18,274 nucleotides of DNA from an uncultured Bacteroidota bacterium (GCA_903913355.1 CAIWKU010000238.1:1-18274), one strand, 5' to 3'. Shown: positions 6,588 to 14,392, numbered from the stretch's first letter. Notes: generated by a model not told the origin, from the sequence alone. Numbers and translations are program-made.

Positions 6588-8267
6588 TTACAGATTCTGT
6601 TTCTTCAATTCAGAAACCGCATAATCTGCCGCTCTTGCCGTAAACGCCATATAACTTAAAGATGGGTTTACACAGGCTGCAGAAGTCATGAATGATCCAT
6701 CGGTTACAAATACATTCGGCGCATCCCAGATCTGATTGTATTTATTGACAACCGAAGTTTTTGGATCCGCTCCCATACGTGCAGTTCCCATTTCATGAAT
6801 ACCGCGTCCCTGTATTCCATTATCATCATGTCCTTTTACATCTTTTACCCCTACTGCTTCCAGCATTTCAATAGCATCTGCCTGCATATCTTTCCGCATT
6901 TTCAGCTCGTTTTCTTTCAATACAGCATCAAAAGACAGAATATTCAATCCCCATTTATCTTTCCTGGTTTTATCCAGCGTTATTTTATTGGAATGATCGG
7001 GCAGTATTTCACCAAAACCACCAATATTCATCGTCCATGAACCCGGTTCTGTCAATGCATCTTTATATGCACCACCAATAGCCAGTTCAGGAACTTCATG
7101 ATTATATCCCTGTCTACCTGCGCCACCCTGGTATCCAAAGCCACGTAAATAATCACGCTTATCACCAAACAGGTTTCGATAACGGGGTATATAAATACCA
7201 TTGGCACGGCGTCCGAAATAATATTTGTCTTCATACCCTTCTACTCTTCCATTAGCACCTACCCCCAGGTGATGATCCATTACATTATGACCCAGTTCAC
7301 CACTGCTGCTACCCAATCCATCAGGCCATACATCAGTGGCTGAATTCATTAGAATCCAGGCAGAGTTAAAAGTTGATGCGTTTAAGAATATAATCTTCGC
7401 GTTGAATGTATAGGTCTTGTTGTTTTCAGCATCCAATACTTCTACCCCTGTTGCTCTTTTTTTGTCTTTATCGTAGAGGATTTTAGTAACGATCGACCAG
7501 GGGCGAAGCGTTAATTTCCCTGTTTTCATGGCAGCGGGTAAAGTAGAGGACTGTGTACTAAAATAAGCACCAAACGGACAGCCCAGCCAGCATTTATTTC
7601 TAAACTGACAATTGGTTCTACCTTCCAGCGGTTGGGTGATATTCGCTGTACGGCCAATGATCATATCCCTTGCGCCTTTATAATAAGCTTTTAAGCGAGT
7701 TGCCGCATCTTTTTCAACACAAGTCATATCCATTGCCGGCATAAACTGTCCGTCAGGTAATTGTTTTAGGCCGTCCCGGTTTCCGCTGATACCCGCAAAT
7801 TTTTCTACATAATCGTACCAGGGTTCAATGTCTTTATATCTAACCGGCCAATCAATCGCAATCCCGTCTTTGGCATTGGCTTCAAAATCAAAATCGCTCC
7901 AACGGTAACTTTGTCTGCCCCACATCAGGGATCTGCCACCAACATGATATCCTCGGAACCAATCATATCGATGTACTTCTGTGTAAGGGCTTTCCCGGTC
8001 ATCCACCCAATAATCCAAATTGGTTTCATTAAGCGGATAGTCTCTTGTCAAAACGGGATAATCCTTAATCATCTGCTGCGTTTTTCTTCCGCGATGCGGA
8101 TAATCCCAGGCTTCTTTATTGGCATTCACATAATCTTTCACATGCTCAATATTGCGGCCTCTTTCCAGCATCAATACTTTGAGCCCTTTCTCGGTCAGTT
8201 CTTTAGCTGCCCAGCCACCACTGATTCCCGAGCCAATAACAATTGCGTCATACGTTTGATCAGACAT
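6588..8267 (-). CDS. GMC-family FAD-dependent sugar dehydrogenase, large subunit (glucoside 3-dehydrogenase candidate)
   Basis: This 559-residue flavoprotein has no signal peptide. The FAD-binding Rossmann motif is YDAIVIGSGISGGWAAKEL (6-24) with Glu35 in LMLERG. GYHVGGRSLMWGRQSYRW (107-123) is the second FAD-contact region. The GMC C-terminal domain holds GIHEMGTARMG with His491 and CVNPSLSYMAF with Asn534, the catalytic His/Asn pair. Cys220-x5-Cys226-x3-Cys230 (NCQFRNKCWLGC) matches the spacing I recall for the [3Fe-4S]-binding cysteines of bacterial FAD glucose dehydrogenase, so an electron relay is likely. It lies between the hydroxypyruvate-isomerase-like gene and its probable Tat-carrying small subunit. 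With the cytochrome c and DUF1080 genes nearby, oxidation of a glycoside at C3 is the best guess. Gluconate or free-sugar oxidation is the main alternative. Confidence 0.9.
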   Translation of the reverse strand: MSDQTYDAIVIGSGISGGWAAKELTEKGLKVLMLERGRNIEHVKDYVNANKEAWDYPHRGRKTQQMIKDYPVLTRDYPLNETNLDYWVDDRESPYTEVHRYDWFRGYHVGGRSLMWGRQSYRWSDFDFEANAKDGIAIDWPVRYKDIEPWYDYVEKFAGISGNRDGLKQLPDGQFMPAMDMTCVEKDAATRLKAYYKGARDMIIGRTANITQPLEGRTNCQFRNKCWLGCPFGAYFSTQSSTLPAAMKTGKLTLRPWSIVTKILYDKDKKRATGVEVLDAENNKTYTFNAKIIFLNASTFNSAWILMNSATDVWPDGLGSSSGELGHNVMDHHLGVGANGRVEGYEDKYYFGRRANGIYIPRYRNLFGDKRDYLRGFGYQGGAGRQGYNHEVPELAIGGAYKDALTEPGSWTMNIGGFGEILPDHSNKITLDKTRKDKWGLNILSFDAVLKENELKMRKDMQADAIEMLEAVGVKDVKGHDDNGIQGRGIHEMGTARMGADPKTSVVNKYNQIWDAPNVFVTDGSFMTSAACVNPSLSYMAFTARAADYAVSELKKQNL

Positions 8268-8317
8268 GTTTCGATGTATTTATTGGTTTATTTTTTACAA
8301 AATAGTCAGTGGTAAAA

Positions 8318-8383
8318 AGTCATTAGTCATTGGATCGTTCTAAAAATACCTACCCACCATCATCGATCAATGACCCAATGACC
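8318..8383. repeat. Imperfect inverted repeat in the gap between two operon genes
   Basis: AGTCATTAGTCATTGGATCG at 8318-8337 is matched on the opposite strand by 8364-8383 (CGATCAATGACCCAATGACC) with two substitutions and small bumps, around a 26-base centre. Each arm is itself a doubled TCATT unit. It occupies most of the spacer between the TIM-barrel gene ending at 8387 and the GMC start at 8267. It could form a hairpin in the transcript, affecting mRNA stability, but it lacks a T run. Confidence 0.55.
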
Positions 8384-8386
8384 TGT

Positions 8387-9271
8387 CTATACATCACATA
8401 TCAATACAGCTTTTTTCAATGACCCCAGTTTATCGGCAGCTGCAGGTATAAATTCCTGTGCGGTATAGCCTTTAAAACCTGTTGCCACAATGGCTTTCAT
8501 GATTGCGGGATAGTATAGTTCCTGTGTTTCGTCAATTTCATGTCTGCCTGGAACCCCGGCCGTATGAAAATGGCCAAGGTATTGATGGTAATCCCGGATG
8601 GTTCTGATTACATCTCCTTCATCTATCTGCATATGATAGATATCGTACAAAAGTTTAAAATTGTCTGAGCCAATGCGCTTACAAAGCTCCACACCCCAAG
8701 GTGTTCTGTCGCACATATTATCCTTATGATCAATCTTACTGTTAAGCAGTTCCATTTGAATGGTAACACCATTCTTTTCTGCTAGTCCAATAATCTGTTT
8801 TAATCCTTCTGTACAATTCTTAAGTCCCGTTTCATCATCCATGCCATTACGACTACCACTAAAACAGATCAGGTTAGTATAGCCCGCTTTGGCAACCAGT
8901 TCAATATGCTCAGTATAATTTTTGATAAGGGTAGGGTGGTATTGTTTATCGTTCCATCCCTTGGTTAAACTAATTTCGGCACCATTACACATGGTTGAGA
9001 TCAGGCTATATTTTTTTAGTGTGGGCCAGTCTTTTGGGCCAACCAGGTCAATCCCAACAAGCCCAATATTATTGGCCGTGGTGCAAAGTTGTTCTAAAGG
9101 AACATCACTAAAACACCAGCGACAAACCGAATGATGAATATTGCCTTTCAGCATTTCTGTTTTTTTATGAGGGGATGCAAAGGAGGGTAATACGCTGCTA
9201 CCCGCTGCCAAGGCAGCAGATCCGGCAAGGATGTTTTTGATGACAGTTCTTCTATTGGATTTTTCTTCCAT
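8387..9271 (-). CDS. Exported hydroxypyruvate isomerase-like TIM-barrel protein
   Basis: This 294-residue protein starts at the ATG at 9269-9271; the frame two codons upstream begins with TTG and is rejected. NRRTVIKNILAGSAALAAGSS (6-26) is a twin-arginine signal, so the mature protein is probably periplasmic. The barrel follows hydroxypyruvate isomerase (Hyi): HHSVCRWCF near the start, IQMELLNSK with Glu174, LLYDIYHMQ with Asp210, GHFHTAGVPGRHEID with His236 and the GRHE signature (242-245), and YTAQEF with Glu273. These form the metal site. Such exported Hyi-like proteins recur in Bacteroidota sugar loci and are unlikely to use hydroxypyruvate itself. It is the second gene of the leftward operon, 34 bases after the transporter gene. 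A keto-sugar isomerase, epimerase or lyase role is inferred from context. Confidence 0.86.
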   Translation of the reverse strand: MEEKSNRRTVIKNILAGSAALAAGSSVLPSFASPHKKTEMLKGNIHHSVCRWCFSDVPLEQLCTTANNIGLVGIDLVGPKDWPTLKKYSLISTMCNGAEISLTKGWNDKQYHPTLIKNYTEHIELVAKAGYTNLICFSGSRNGMDDETGLKNCTEGLKQIIGLAEKNGVTIQMELLNSKIDHKDNMCDRTPWGVELCKRIGSDNFKLLYDIYHMQIDEGDVIRTIRDYHQYLGHFHTAGVPGRHEIDETQELYYPAIMKAIVATGFKGYTAQEFIPAAADKLGSLKKAVLICDV

Positions 9272-9305
9272 ATGCAATTAAGACATTAAATATAATGGTT
9301 CTTTC

Positions 9306-10589
9306 CTATGCTGCCGATGCCGTTGGTGTAATTGTATTTTTTTTACCACGCATATAAAAAAGTAGTATAAAAAAAGCTACAATCAATACCAATGGAATTA
9401 TTAATGTTGTATTCAATATTTCCGGGCCGGCTGCTTTCTTGGCTTCATTCAGCACATTGGCTAATTCAGATCCGGCAGGGGCGTCATTATACAGTTTCAT
9501 ATCCGCACCGGCAGGTAGTTTCCCAGCAATCAGGTCGTTATAATGTCCACCCATAAAAATAGTATATACCGATACAGCAAACATACCCGCTCCGCCCATC
9601 AGGTTCATGCCTACGGCCCCGGTTTTGGGCAGGTTTTCCGATACAAAACCAAGCATGGTAGGCCAGAAATAACATACACCCATACCAAAAACAATCGCCC
9701 CAACAAAAAGCATATTGCCAGAACTGTGTCCGAGTAAATACAATCCAACTGCTGCCAATATTGAAGAAATCAATAATACACCCGTTGGTGAAAATTTATG
9801 TACGACGGGTCCCGCAAATCCCCGTCCAACTACCATTACACCTGTTTCCAGTGTTAAGAGGAGGATGGCATTATCAGAAACATTTTTCAGTAATACATCT
9901 ATCCACTGTCCGGTAAATAATTCAGTAATCGCCGTACCAAACATTAATATAATCATGACAATAAACAATGGACTGGCAACGGCTTTATACATGTCAGCAG
10001 TAGAAACCCCACTGGCTACTCTTTCCGTAACAGGGAAACTTAGTTTGCTGAACAAGAAACCATAGATCAGCGTTGGGATAATCATTAACCCAACCTGTAC
10101 CTGCCAGCCAATACCTACTTTATCAAGGAAATAAACCAGCAATGTGCCAATCACAATACCACCGGGGAACCAGAGATGGAAATGATTGAGCTTGGTAGTT
10201 TTGTTATCTGAATAAATGGTTGCCACCAGCGGATTACAGGCTGCTTCCACCGTACCATTGGCAATGCCTATACATAGTGTAGAAATAAACAGGCTCCAGT
10301 AACCACCGGCAAAGATGGTTAGCAGAATACCTGCCAGGTGAAATACAAACGCTACAATCAATAAGCGCTTCATACCAATAATGTCTACTACAAATCCGCC
10401 AATGACTACGGCAAGCGGGAAACCCCAAAAAGCGGTAGCGGCAATGGTTCCCAACTGACCCGCATTCAGTTCAAACTGAACACCTAGTCGGCCCAAGATA
10501 CCTGCGCGGATACCAAAAGAAAGAGAAGTTACGAGTAATGCTAAGCAGCTGGCCAGAAATAACTGGCTACGTTGAGGGGTAGTTGGCAT
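9306..10589 (-). CDS. FHS-type (FucP-like) MFS sugar transporter
   Basis: This is a 427-residue inner-membrane protein with about 12 hydrophobic segments. Features are LASCLALLVTSLSFGIRAG in helix 1, GFPLAVVIGGFVVDIIGMKRLL at the 2-3 loop, IGIANGTVEAACNPLVATIY, and KLNHFHLWFPGGIVIG. The last two are typical of the fucose:H+ symporter-like group found in Bacteroidota sugar and keto-sugar loci. A poorly hydrophobic insert rich in Ala, Gly and Asn (about 350-390) precedes the last helix. It is the first gene of the leftward operon and starts in the divergent region shared with the + strand operon. It probably imports the monosaccharide, keto sugar or anhydro sugar released in the periplasm. Substrate is not determinable from sequence. 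Confidence 0.86.
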   Translation of the reverse strand: MPTTPQRSQLFLASCLALLVTSLSFGIRAGILGRLGVQFELNAGQLGTIAATAFWGFPLAVVIGGFVVDIIGMKRLLIVAFVFHLAGILLTIFAGGYWSLFISTLCIGIANGTVEAACNPLVATIYSDNKTTKLNHFHLWFPGGIVIGTLLVYFLDKVGIGWQVQVGLMIIPTLIYGFLFSKLSFPVTERVASGVSTADMYKAVASPLFIVMIILMFGTAITELFTGQWIDVLLKNVSDNAILLLTLETGVMVVGRGFAGPVVHKFSPTGVLLISSILAAVGLYLLGHSSGNMLFVGAIVFGMGVCYFWPTMLGFVSENLPKTGAVGMNLMGGAGMFAVSVYTIFMGGHYNDLIAGKLPAGADMKLYNDAPAGSELANVLNEAKKAAGPEILNTTLIIPLVLIVAFFILLFYMRGKKNTITPTASAA

Positions 10590-10754
10590 GTCGTTAGAAT
10601 TAAATAGAAAACAATCTGTGGTTAAATGTAATTTTTTATTTTTAAATCAGAATGTAAAAAATAGGCTGCAATCATTTTTTTTAATCAGTTTTACAAATAG
10701 GTATCATTTCGGGTATCTTACAAAACTTCTATCAACGTTATAAAAAGTATCATC
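10590..10754. promoter_or_regulatory. Divergent control region of the two sugar operons
   Basis: This AT-rich 165-base gap separates the start codons of the leftward and rightward operons, so both promoters should be here. On the right side TTACAAA occurs twice (10691, 10718), each followed 4-5 bases later by TATCA. TATC recurs at 10702, 10714, 10730 and 10748. On the minus strand TACATTTA (complement of 10623-10630) is one base off the Bacteroidota -7 consensus. No regulator is encoded nearby. The repeats are candidate regulator sites on spacing alone. Confidence 0.45.
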
Positions 10755-11921
10755 ATGAATCGAAAACTCAGAATGGGTATGGTGGGCGGGGGCAAAGATG
10801 CCTTTATTGGTGCCGTACATCGGATTGCTGCCAATATGGACGGACTTATAGAACTGGCCTGTGGTGCCCTAAGTATTAATCCGGAGATTGCTAAAGAATC
10901 GGGCGAAATGCTTTTTCTGCCTGCTTCCCGAACCTATCTTACCTATGAAGAAATGATTGAAAAGGAGGCGAAACTGCCAGCGGATGTTCGGATGGATTTT
11001 CTAACCATTGTTACACCCAATTTTGCCCATTTTGCTCCGGCAATGATGGCATTGGAAAATGGTTTTCATGTGGTGATAGAAAAGCCCATGACTTTTACAC
11101 TTGAAGAGGCTAAACTATTAAAAAAGAAAGCAGAAGAAACCGGCCTAATTCTTTGCCTCACACATACCTATTCTGGCTATCCCATGGTAAAACAAGCCAA
11201 AGCCATGGTAGCTGATGGCGTGTTTGGTAAGATCAGAAAAGTTTGGGTGGAATATCCACAAGGTTGGTTAAGTCAACTGAGTGAAAGGGAAGGAAACAAA
11301 CAAGCTGCCTGGAGAACCGATCCTAAAAGATCCGGTAAAAGCGGTTGTATGGGTGATATTGGTACCCATGCTGCCCATCTTGCTGAATATATCAGCGGTG
11401 CCCGTATCACACAACTTTGTGCCGATCTGAATATTATGGTAGAAGGGCGCTCATTGGATGATGATGGGAATGTGCTATTAAAATTTGATAACGGTGCTGC
11501 CGGTGTTCTCATGGCATCGCAGGTGGCTGCCGGCGAGGAGAACGCATTAAAAATCCGTGTGTATGGTGAAAAAGGCGGACTGGAATGGGCACAACAGGAG
11601 CCGAATACTTTATTGGTTAAATGGTTAGATAAACCCACACAGATACTACGTGCCGGTGCAAATTACGGGGATCGTTTATCCAGCTTTGCCACCCATAATT
11701 GTCGCACACCTGGTGGCCACCCTGAGGGCTACCTGGAAGCATTCGGAAATATCTACCGCAATTTTGCTTTAACACTCAGCGCTCGCATTGATGGAAAAAC
11801 TCCATCCAAAGAAGCACTTGATTTTCCATCATTTGACGACGGTGTAAGAGGTATGGCTTTTATCGATAATGTTGTGAATTCAGCAGCGTCAAGTCAAAAA
11901 TGGACGGAATTCATCGTTTAA
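10755..11921 (+). CDS. Cytosolic Gfo/Idh/MocA-family oxidoreductase
   Basis: This 388-residue protein has no signal peptide, unlike the paralogue at 3456. The N-terminal nucleotide-binding domain has MGMVGGGKDAFIGAVHR (7-23); the EKP motif is intact (HVVIEKPM, 109-111). The second domain has GCMGDIGTHAAHLAEY with Asp201 and His205, the usual catalytic histidine, and ends with the substrate-domain strands and a GHPEGYLEAFGNIYRNFA segment. It is the first gene of the rightward operon. Related enzymes oxidise or reduce glycosides and free sugars at C3 (for example E. coli YcjS and YcjQ, and DgpA of the puerarin pathway). I infer that it reduces an imported 3-keto sugar to the normal sugar, or the reverse, with NAD(P)H in the cytoplasm. 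Direction and substrate are open. Confidence 0.88.
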   Translation: MNRKLRMGMVGGGKDAFIGAVHRIAANMDGLIELACGALSINPEIAKESGEMLFLPASRTYLTYEEMIEKEAKLPADVRMDFLTIVTPNFAHFAPAMMALENGFHVVIEKPMTFTLEEAKLLKKKAEETGLILCLTHTYSGYPMVKQAKAMVADGVFGKIRKVWVEYPQGWLSQLSEREGNKQAAWRTDPKRSGKSGCMGDIGTHAAHLAEYISGARITQLCADLNIMVEGRSLDDDGNVLLKFDNGAAGVLMASQVAAGEENALKIRVYGEKGGLEWAQQEPNTLLVKWLDKPTQILRAGANYGDRLSSFATHNCRTPGGHPEGYLEAFGNIYRNFALTLSARIDGKTPSKEALDFPSFDDGVRGMAFIDNVVNSAASSQKWTEFIV

Positions 11922-11940
11922 AAAATACCCATACCATTTG

Positions 11941-11975
11941 GAATTTCGAATGACGAATTTTGAATGACCAATGAC
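11941..11975 (+). repeat. Tandem 14-base repeat
   Basis: GAATTTCGAATGAC (11941-11954) is followed directly by GAATTTTGAATGAC (11955-11968), which differs by one base, then by the partial copy CAATGAC. It lies in the 98-base gap between the oxidoreductase and TIM-barrel genes. Related tracts occur at 6562 and 8318. Confidence 0.7.
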
Positions 11976-12019
11976 TTGTTAAGGGTTTCGGGTTACAATA
12001 TTTAAAAAAATCTATTATT

Positions 12020-13075
12020 ATGACAACAATAAAAGGTCCGGGTATTTTTCTGGCCCAGTTTATGGGAGATACCGCTCCGTTTAATTCGCTGGCCTCTATT
12101 TGTAAATGGGCCGCCTCTTTGGGTTTTACCGGGGTGCAGATTCCGACCTGGGATAGCAGGTGTATCGATCTGCAGAAAGCAGCGGAAAGCAAAACTTATG
12201 CTGATGAAATAAAAGGAATCGTTCAGTCAGCAGGTATGGAGATCACTGAATTATCCACCCATTTACAGGGACAGCTCGTAGCTGTAAATCCTGCGTATGA
12301 TGTTTTATTTGATGGTTTTGCTCCAGAAAATCTGCGCAATAATCCCAAAGCAAGAACAGAATGGGCGGTGCAGCAATTAAAATATGCGGCATTGGCTTCC
12401 AAAAACCTGGGACTGAATGCGCACGCTACTTTCAGCGGTGCTTTGTTATGGCATACGGTTTATCCCTGGCCTCAAAGGCCGGCTGGTTTGGTAGAAACCG
12501 GATTTACAGAATTGGGGAAACGCTGGATGCCCATATTAAACGTATTTGATGAAGTAGGCGTAGATCTTTGTTATGAAATACATCCGGGAGAAGACCTGCA
12601 TGATGGAGTTACTTATGAAATGTTCCTGGAAAAAGTAAACAACCATAAACGAGCCTGTTTGTTATATGATCCATCGCATTTTGTTTTACAATGTTTAGAT
12701 TATCTTTCATACATAGATCATTATCATGAGCGGATCAAAATGTTCCATGTAAAAGATGCAGAGTTTAACCCAACAGGCAAACAAGGGGTATATGGGGGCT
12801 ATCAAAACTGGGTAGACAGGGCAGGACGATTCCGTTCACTGGGTGACGGGCAGGTAGATTTTAAATCCATTTTTAGTAAGCTGGCTGCTTATGATTATAA
12901 AGGCTGGGCTGTAATGGAATGGGAATGTGCTATTAAACACCCGGAAACTGGGGCAGCAGAAGGCGCTCCATTTATTAAACAACATATTATTAAAGTAACC
13001 GAAAAAGCATTTGATGATTTTGCGGGTACCGGTTCAGATGAAAATTTTAATCGGGCAATTTTAGGAATTCAGTGA
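12020..13075 (+). CDS. Sugar phosphate isomerase/epimerase-like TIM-barrel protein, cytosolic
   Basis: This 351-residue protein starts MTTIKGPGIFLAQFMGD with no signal peptide. Barrel strands carry GVQIPTWD (38-45), ITELSTHLQGQ (75-85), DLCYEIHPGED with Glu186, LLYDPSHF with Asp217, KMFHVKDAEF with His243 and AVMEWE with Glu300. This is the metal-binding Glu/Asp/His/Glu set of the xylose-isomerase-like fold. It is longer than the two exported barrels in the window, mostly by loops between residues 85-165 and 245-275. The gene follows the cytosolic Gfo/Idh/MocA gene by 98 bases and precedes the cytochrome by 36. Relatives in such gene pairs include YcjR, a 3-keto-glycoside 4-epimerase, and the large subunit of C-glycoside deglycosidases (DgpC/CarC type). 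It is therefore a candidate keto-sugar epimerase, isomerase or deglycosidase; no small DUF6379-like partner is visible. Confidence 0.87.
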   Translation: MTTIKGPGIFLAQFMGDTAPFNSLASICKWAASLGFTGVQIPTWDSRCIDLQKAAESKTYADEIKGIVQSAGMEITELSTHLQGQLVAVNPAYDVLFDGFAPENLRNNPKARTEWAVQQLKYAALASKNLGLNAHATFSGALLWHTVYPWPQRPAGLVETGFTELGKRWMPILNVFDEVGVDLCYEIHPGEDLHDGVTYEMFLEKVNNHKRACLLYDPSHFVLQCLDYLSYIDHYHERIKMFHVKDAEFNPTGKQGVYGGYQNWVDRAGRFRSLGDGQVDFKSIFSKLAAYDYKGWAVMEWECAIKHPETGAAEGAPFIKQHIIKVTEKAFDDFAGTGSDENFNRAILGIQ

Positions 13076-13111
13076 TACCTTTAATCTCTAACTAATAAAA
13101 CTAAAATCGTT

Positions 13112-13495
13112 TTGAAAAAGTATTCTATTATTATCGCCTTACTGGCTATTATGACTGCCTGTGGCAACAACAATGACAAAGCAGCCGCTCCAGCCCCTGC
13201 AACAGTAGGAACCGATTTAAGCGCTAATCCCGATTACCAGAAAGGGTTGGAATTGATTGCGAAATCCGATTGCCTTACCTGCCATAAAGTAAATGAGAAA
13301 CTGATTGGGCCAGCCTATAAAGATGTGGCTAAAAAATACGAAGCAACGGATGAGAACATTGCTTTACTCGCTTCAAAAGTAATCAAGGGCGGTTCCGGTG
13401 TTTGGAGTGCCGTACCTATGACTCCCCATGCTACATTGAGTGAAGCAGATGCGAAGCAAATGGTTAAATATGTTTTATTACTCAGAAATAAATAA
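13112..13495 (+). CDS. Monohaem cytochrome c lipoprotein
   Basis: This 127-residue protein uses a TTG start, since no ATG precedes the signal and MKKYSIIIALLAIMTAC is a complete lipoprotein signal with Cys17. A low-complexity Ala/Pro linker follows (22-31). The class I haem site is CLTCH (54-58) and Met103 in SAVPMTPH is the probable sixth ligand, as in small cytochrome c551/c552 proteins. It should sit lipid-anchored facing the periplasm. It ends six bases before the DUF1080 gene, so they are co-transcribed. The dehydrogenase operon opposite lacks the multihaem cytochrome subunit that accompanies gluconate dehydrogenase, so this protein is the likely electron acceptor. Transfer on to the respiratory chain is inferred. 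Confidence 0.9.
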   Translation: MKKYSIIIALLAIMTACGNNNDKAAAPAPATVGTDLSANPDYQKGLELIAKSDCLTCHKVNEKLIGPAYKDVAKKYEATDENIALLASKVIKGGSGVWSAVPMTPHATLSEADAKQMVKYVLLLRNK

Positions 13496-13501
13496 ACAAC
13501 T

Positions 13502-14233
13502 ATGCAATCATTTATCGCAGGATCCATCCTGGCTACCGTGTTGCTTGCCTCAACACCTACCAAACATGCTGTCAATACACCCGCACCGTCTATTGTGAAA
13601 GCCAAAAAATGGATTTCTCTATTCGACGGAAAAACACTCAAAGGTTGGCACACTTACGGTAACAGACCCGTAACCCCAAATGTAAAAGTGGAAGACGGTG
13701 CTATTTTCCTGAATGGTTCAAATCATGAGGGCATGTTAAAGGGCCGCTCCAATGACCTGATCAGCGATAATGAGTATGAAAATTTTCATTTTAAGATTGA
13801 TTGGAAAATCTCTCCCAAAGGAAACAGCGGCATTCTTTTCTGGGTACAGGAGGATAGTGTTAAGTATAAAGAAACCTATTATACAGGTCCTGAAATGCAG
13901 GTACTGGATAATGATGGCCATAGCGATGGAAAGATTATTAAACACCGTGCCGGCAACTTATATGATCTGATTGCTGGAACCGAAGGGGTTGTAAAACCTG
14001 TTGGCGAATGGAACACCGCAGAAATTATTAGTAACAAAGGAAAGCTGGACCTGATATTAAATGGCGTTACGGTTGTTTCAACAAATTATGGTGATGACAA
14101 CTGGAAACAAATGATTGCCGGAAGTAAATTCAAAAAAATGGAAGATTTTGGTACTGTATTCAAAGGACATTTTGCTCTACAGAATCATGGGAATGATGTT
14201 TGGTTTAAAAATATTATGATCCAGAAATTATAG
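13502..14233 (+). CDS. DUF1080 / 3-keto-disaccharide hydrolase-family exported protein
   Basis: This 243-residue protein has an N-terminal hydrophobic signal (MQSFIAGSILATVLLAS), so it is exported. The rest is one concanavalin-like beta-sandwich domain: WISLFDGKTLKGWHTYG (37-53), a classic opening of this family, FHFKIDWKISPKGNSGILFW (95-114), YTGPEMQVLDNDGH (127-140), HRAGNLYDL (148-156), GEWNTAEI, and a closing GHFALQNHGNDVWFKNI. The family is now named 3-keto-disaccharide hydrolase because members cleave glycosides after C3 oxidation. It is last in the rightward operon and followed by a strong terminator. With the GMC dehydrogenase it forms the core argument that this locus oxidises a glycoside first and cleaves it second. 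Some DUF1080 proteins have other or unknown activities. Confidence 0.9.
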   Translation: MQSFIAGSILATVLLASTPTKHAVNTPAPSIVKAKKWISLFDGKTLKGWHTYGNRPVTPNVKVEDGAIFLNGSNHEGMLKGRSNDLISDNEYENFHFKIDWKISPKGNSGILFWVQEDSVKYKETYYTGPEMQVLDNDGHSDGKIIKHRAGNLYDLIAGTEGVVKPVGEWNTAEIISNKGKLDLILNGVTVVSTNYGDDNWKQMIAGSKFKKMEDFGTVFKGHFALQNHGNDVWFKNIMIQKL

Positions 14234-14251
14234 TTGTTTATGTAAAAGAAT

Positions 14252-14295
14252 AACCACAGGTTCTCTGGTAATCTTAGAGAATCTGTGGTTTTTTT
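14252..14295 (+). terminator. Strong intrinsic terminator after the DUF1080 gene
   Basis: The stem is AACCACAG-G-TTCTCT paired with AGAGAA-T-CTGTGGTT (a G-T pair within), with a 9-base loop and a following T run. It closes the rightward sugar operon. Confidence 0.92.
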
Positions 14296-14392
14296 GTGGC
14301 CATGATTTTCACCGAAGAGAAAATGCTTCAAATTTGCTGAACTTCCTCACCAAAAAAATTTCTCTCCCGGTAAGCTTACGTATTTTTATCCT

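Noticed and set aside
7911..8315. 134-codon + strand frame antisense to the GMC gene
   Set aside because: It is the shadow of the FAD-binding region; no domain, signal or spacing supports it.
9272..9277. Two-codon extension of the Hyi-like gene
   Set aside because: The upstream codon is TTG and the ATG at 9271 directly precedes the Tat signal.
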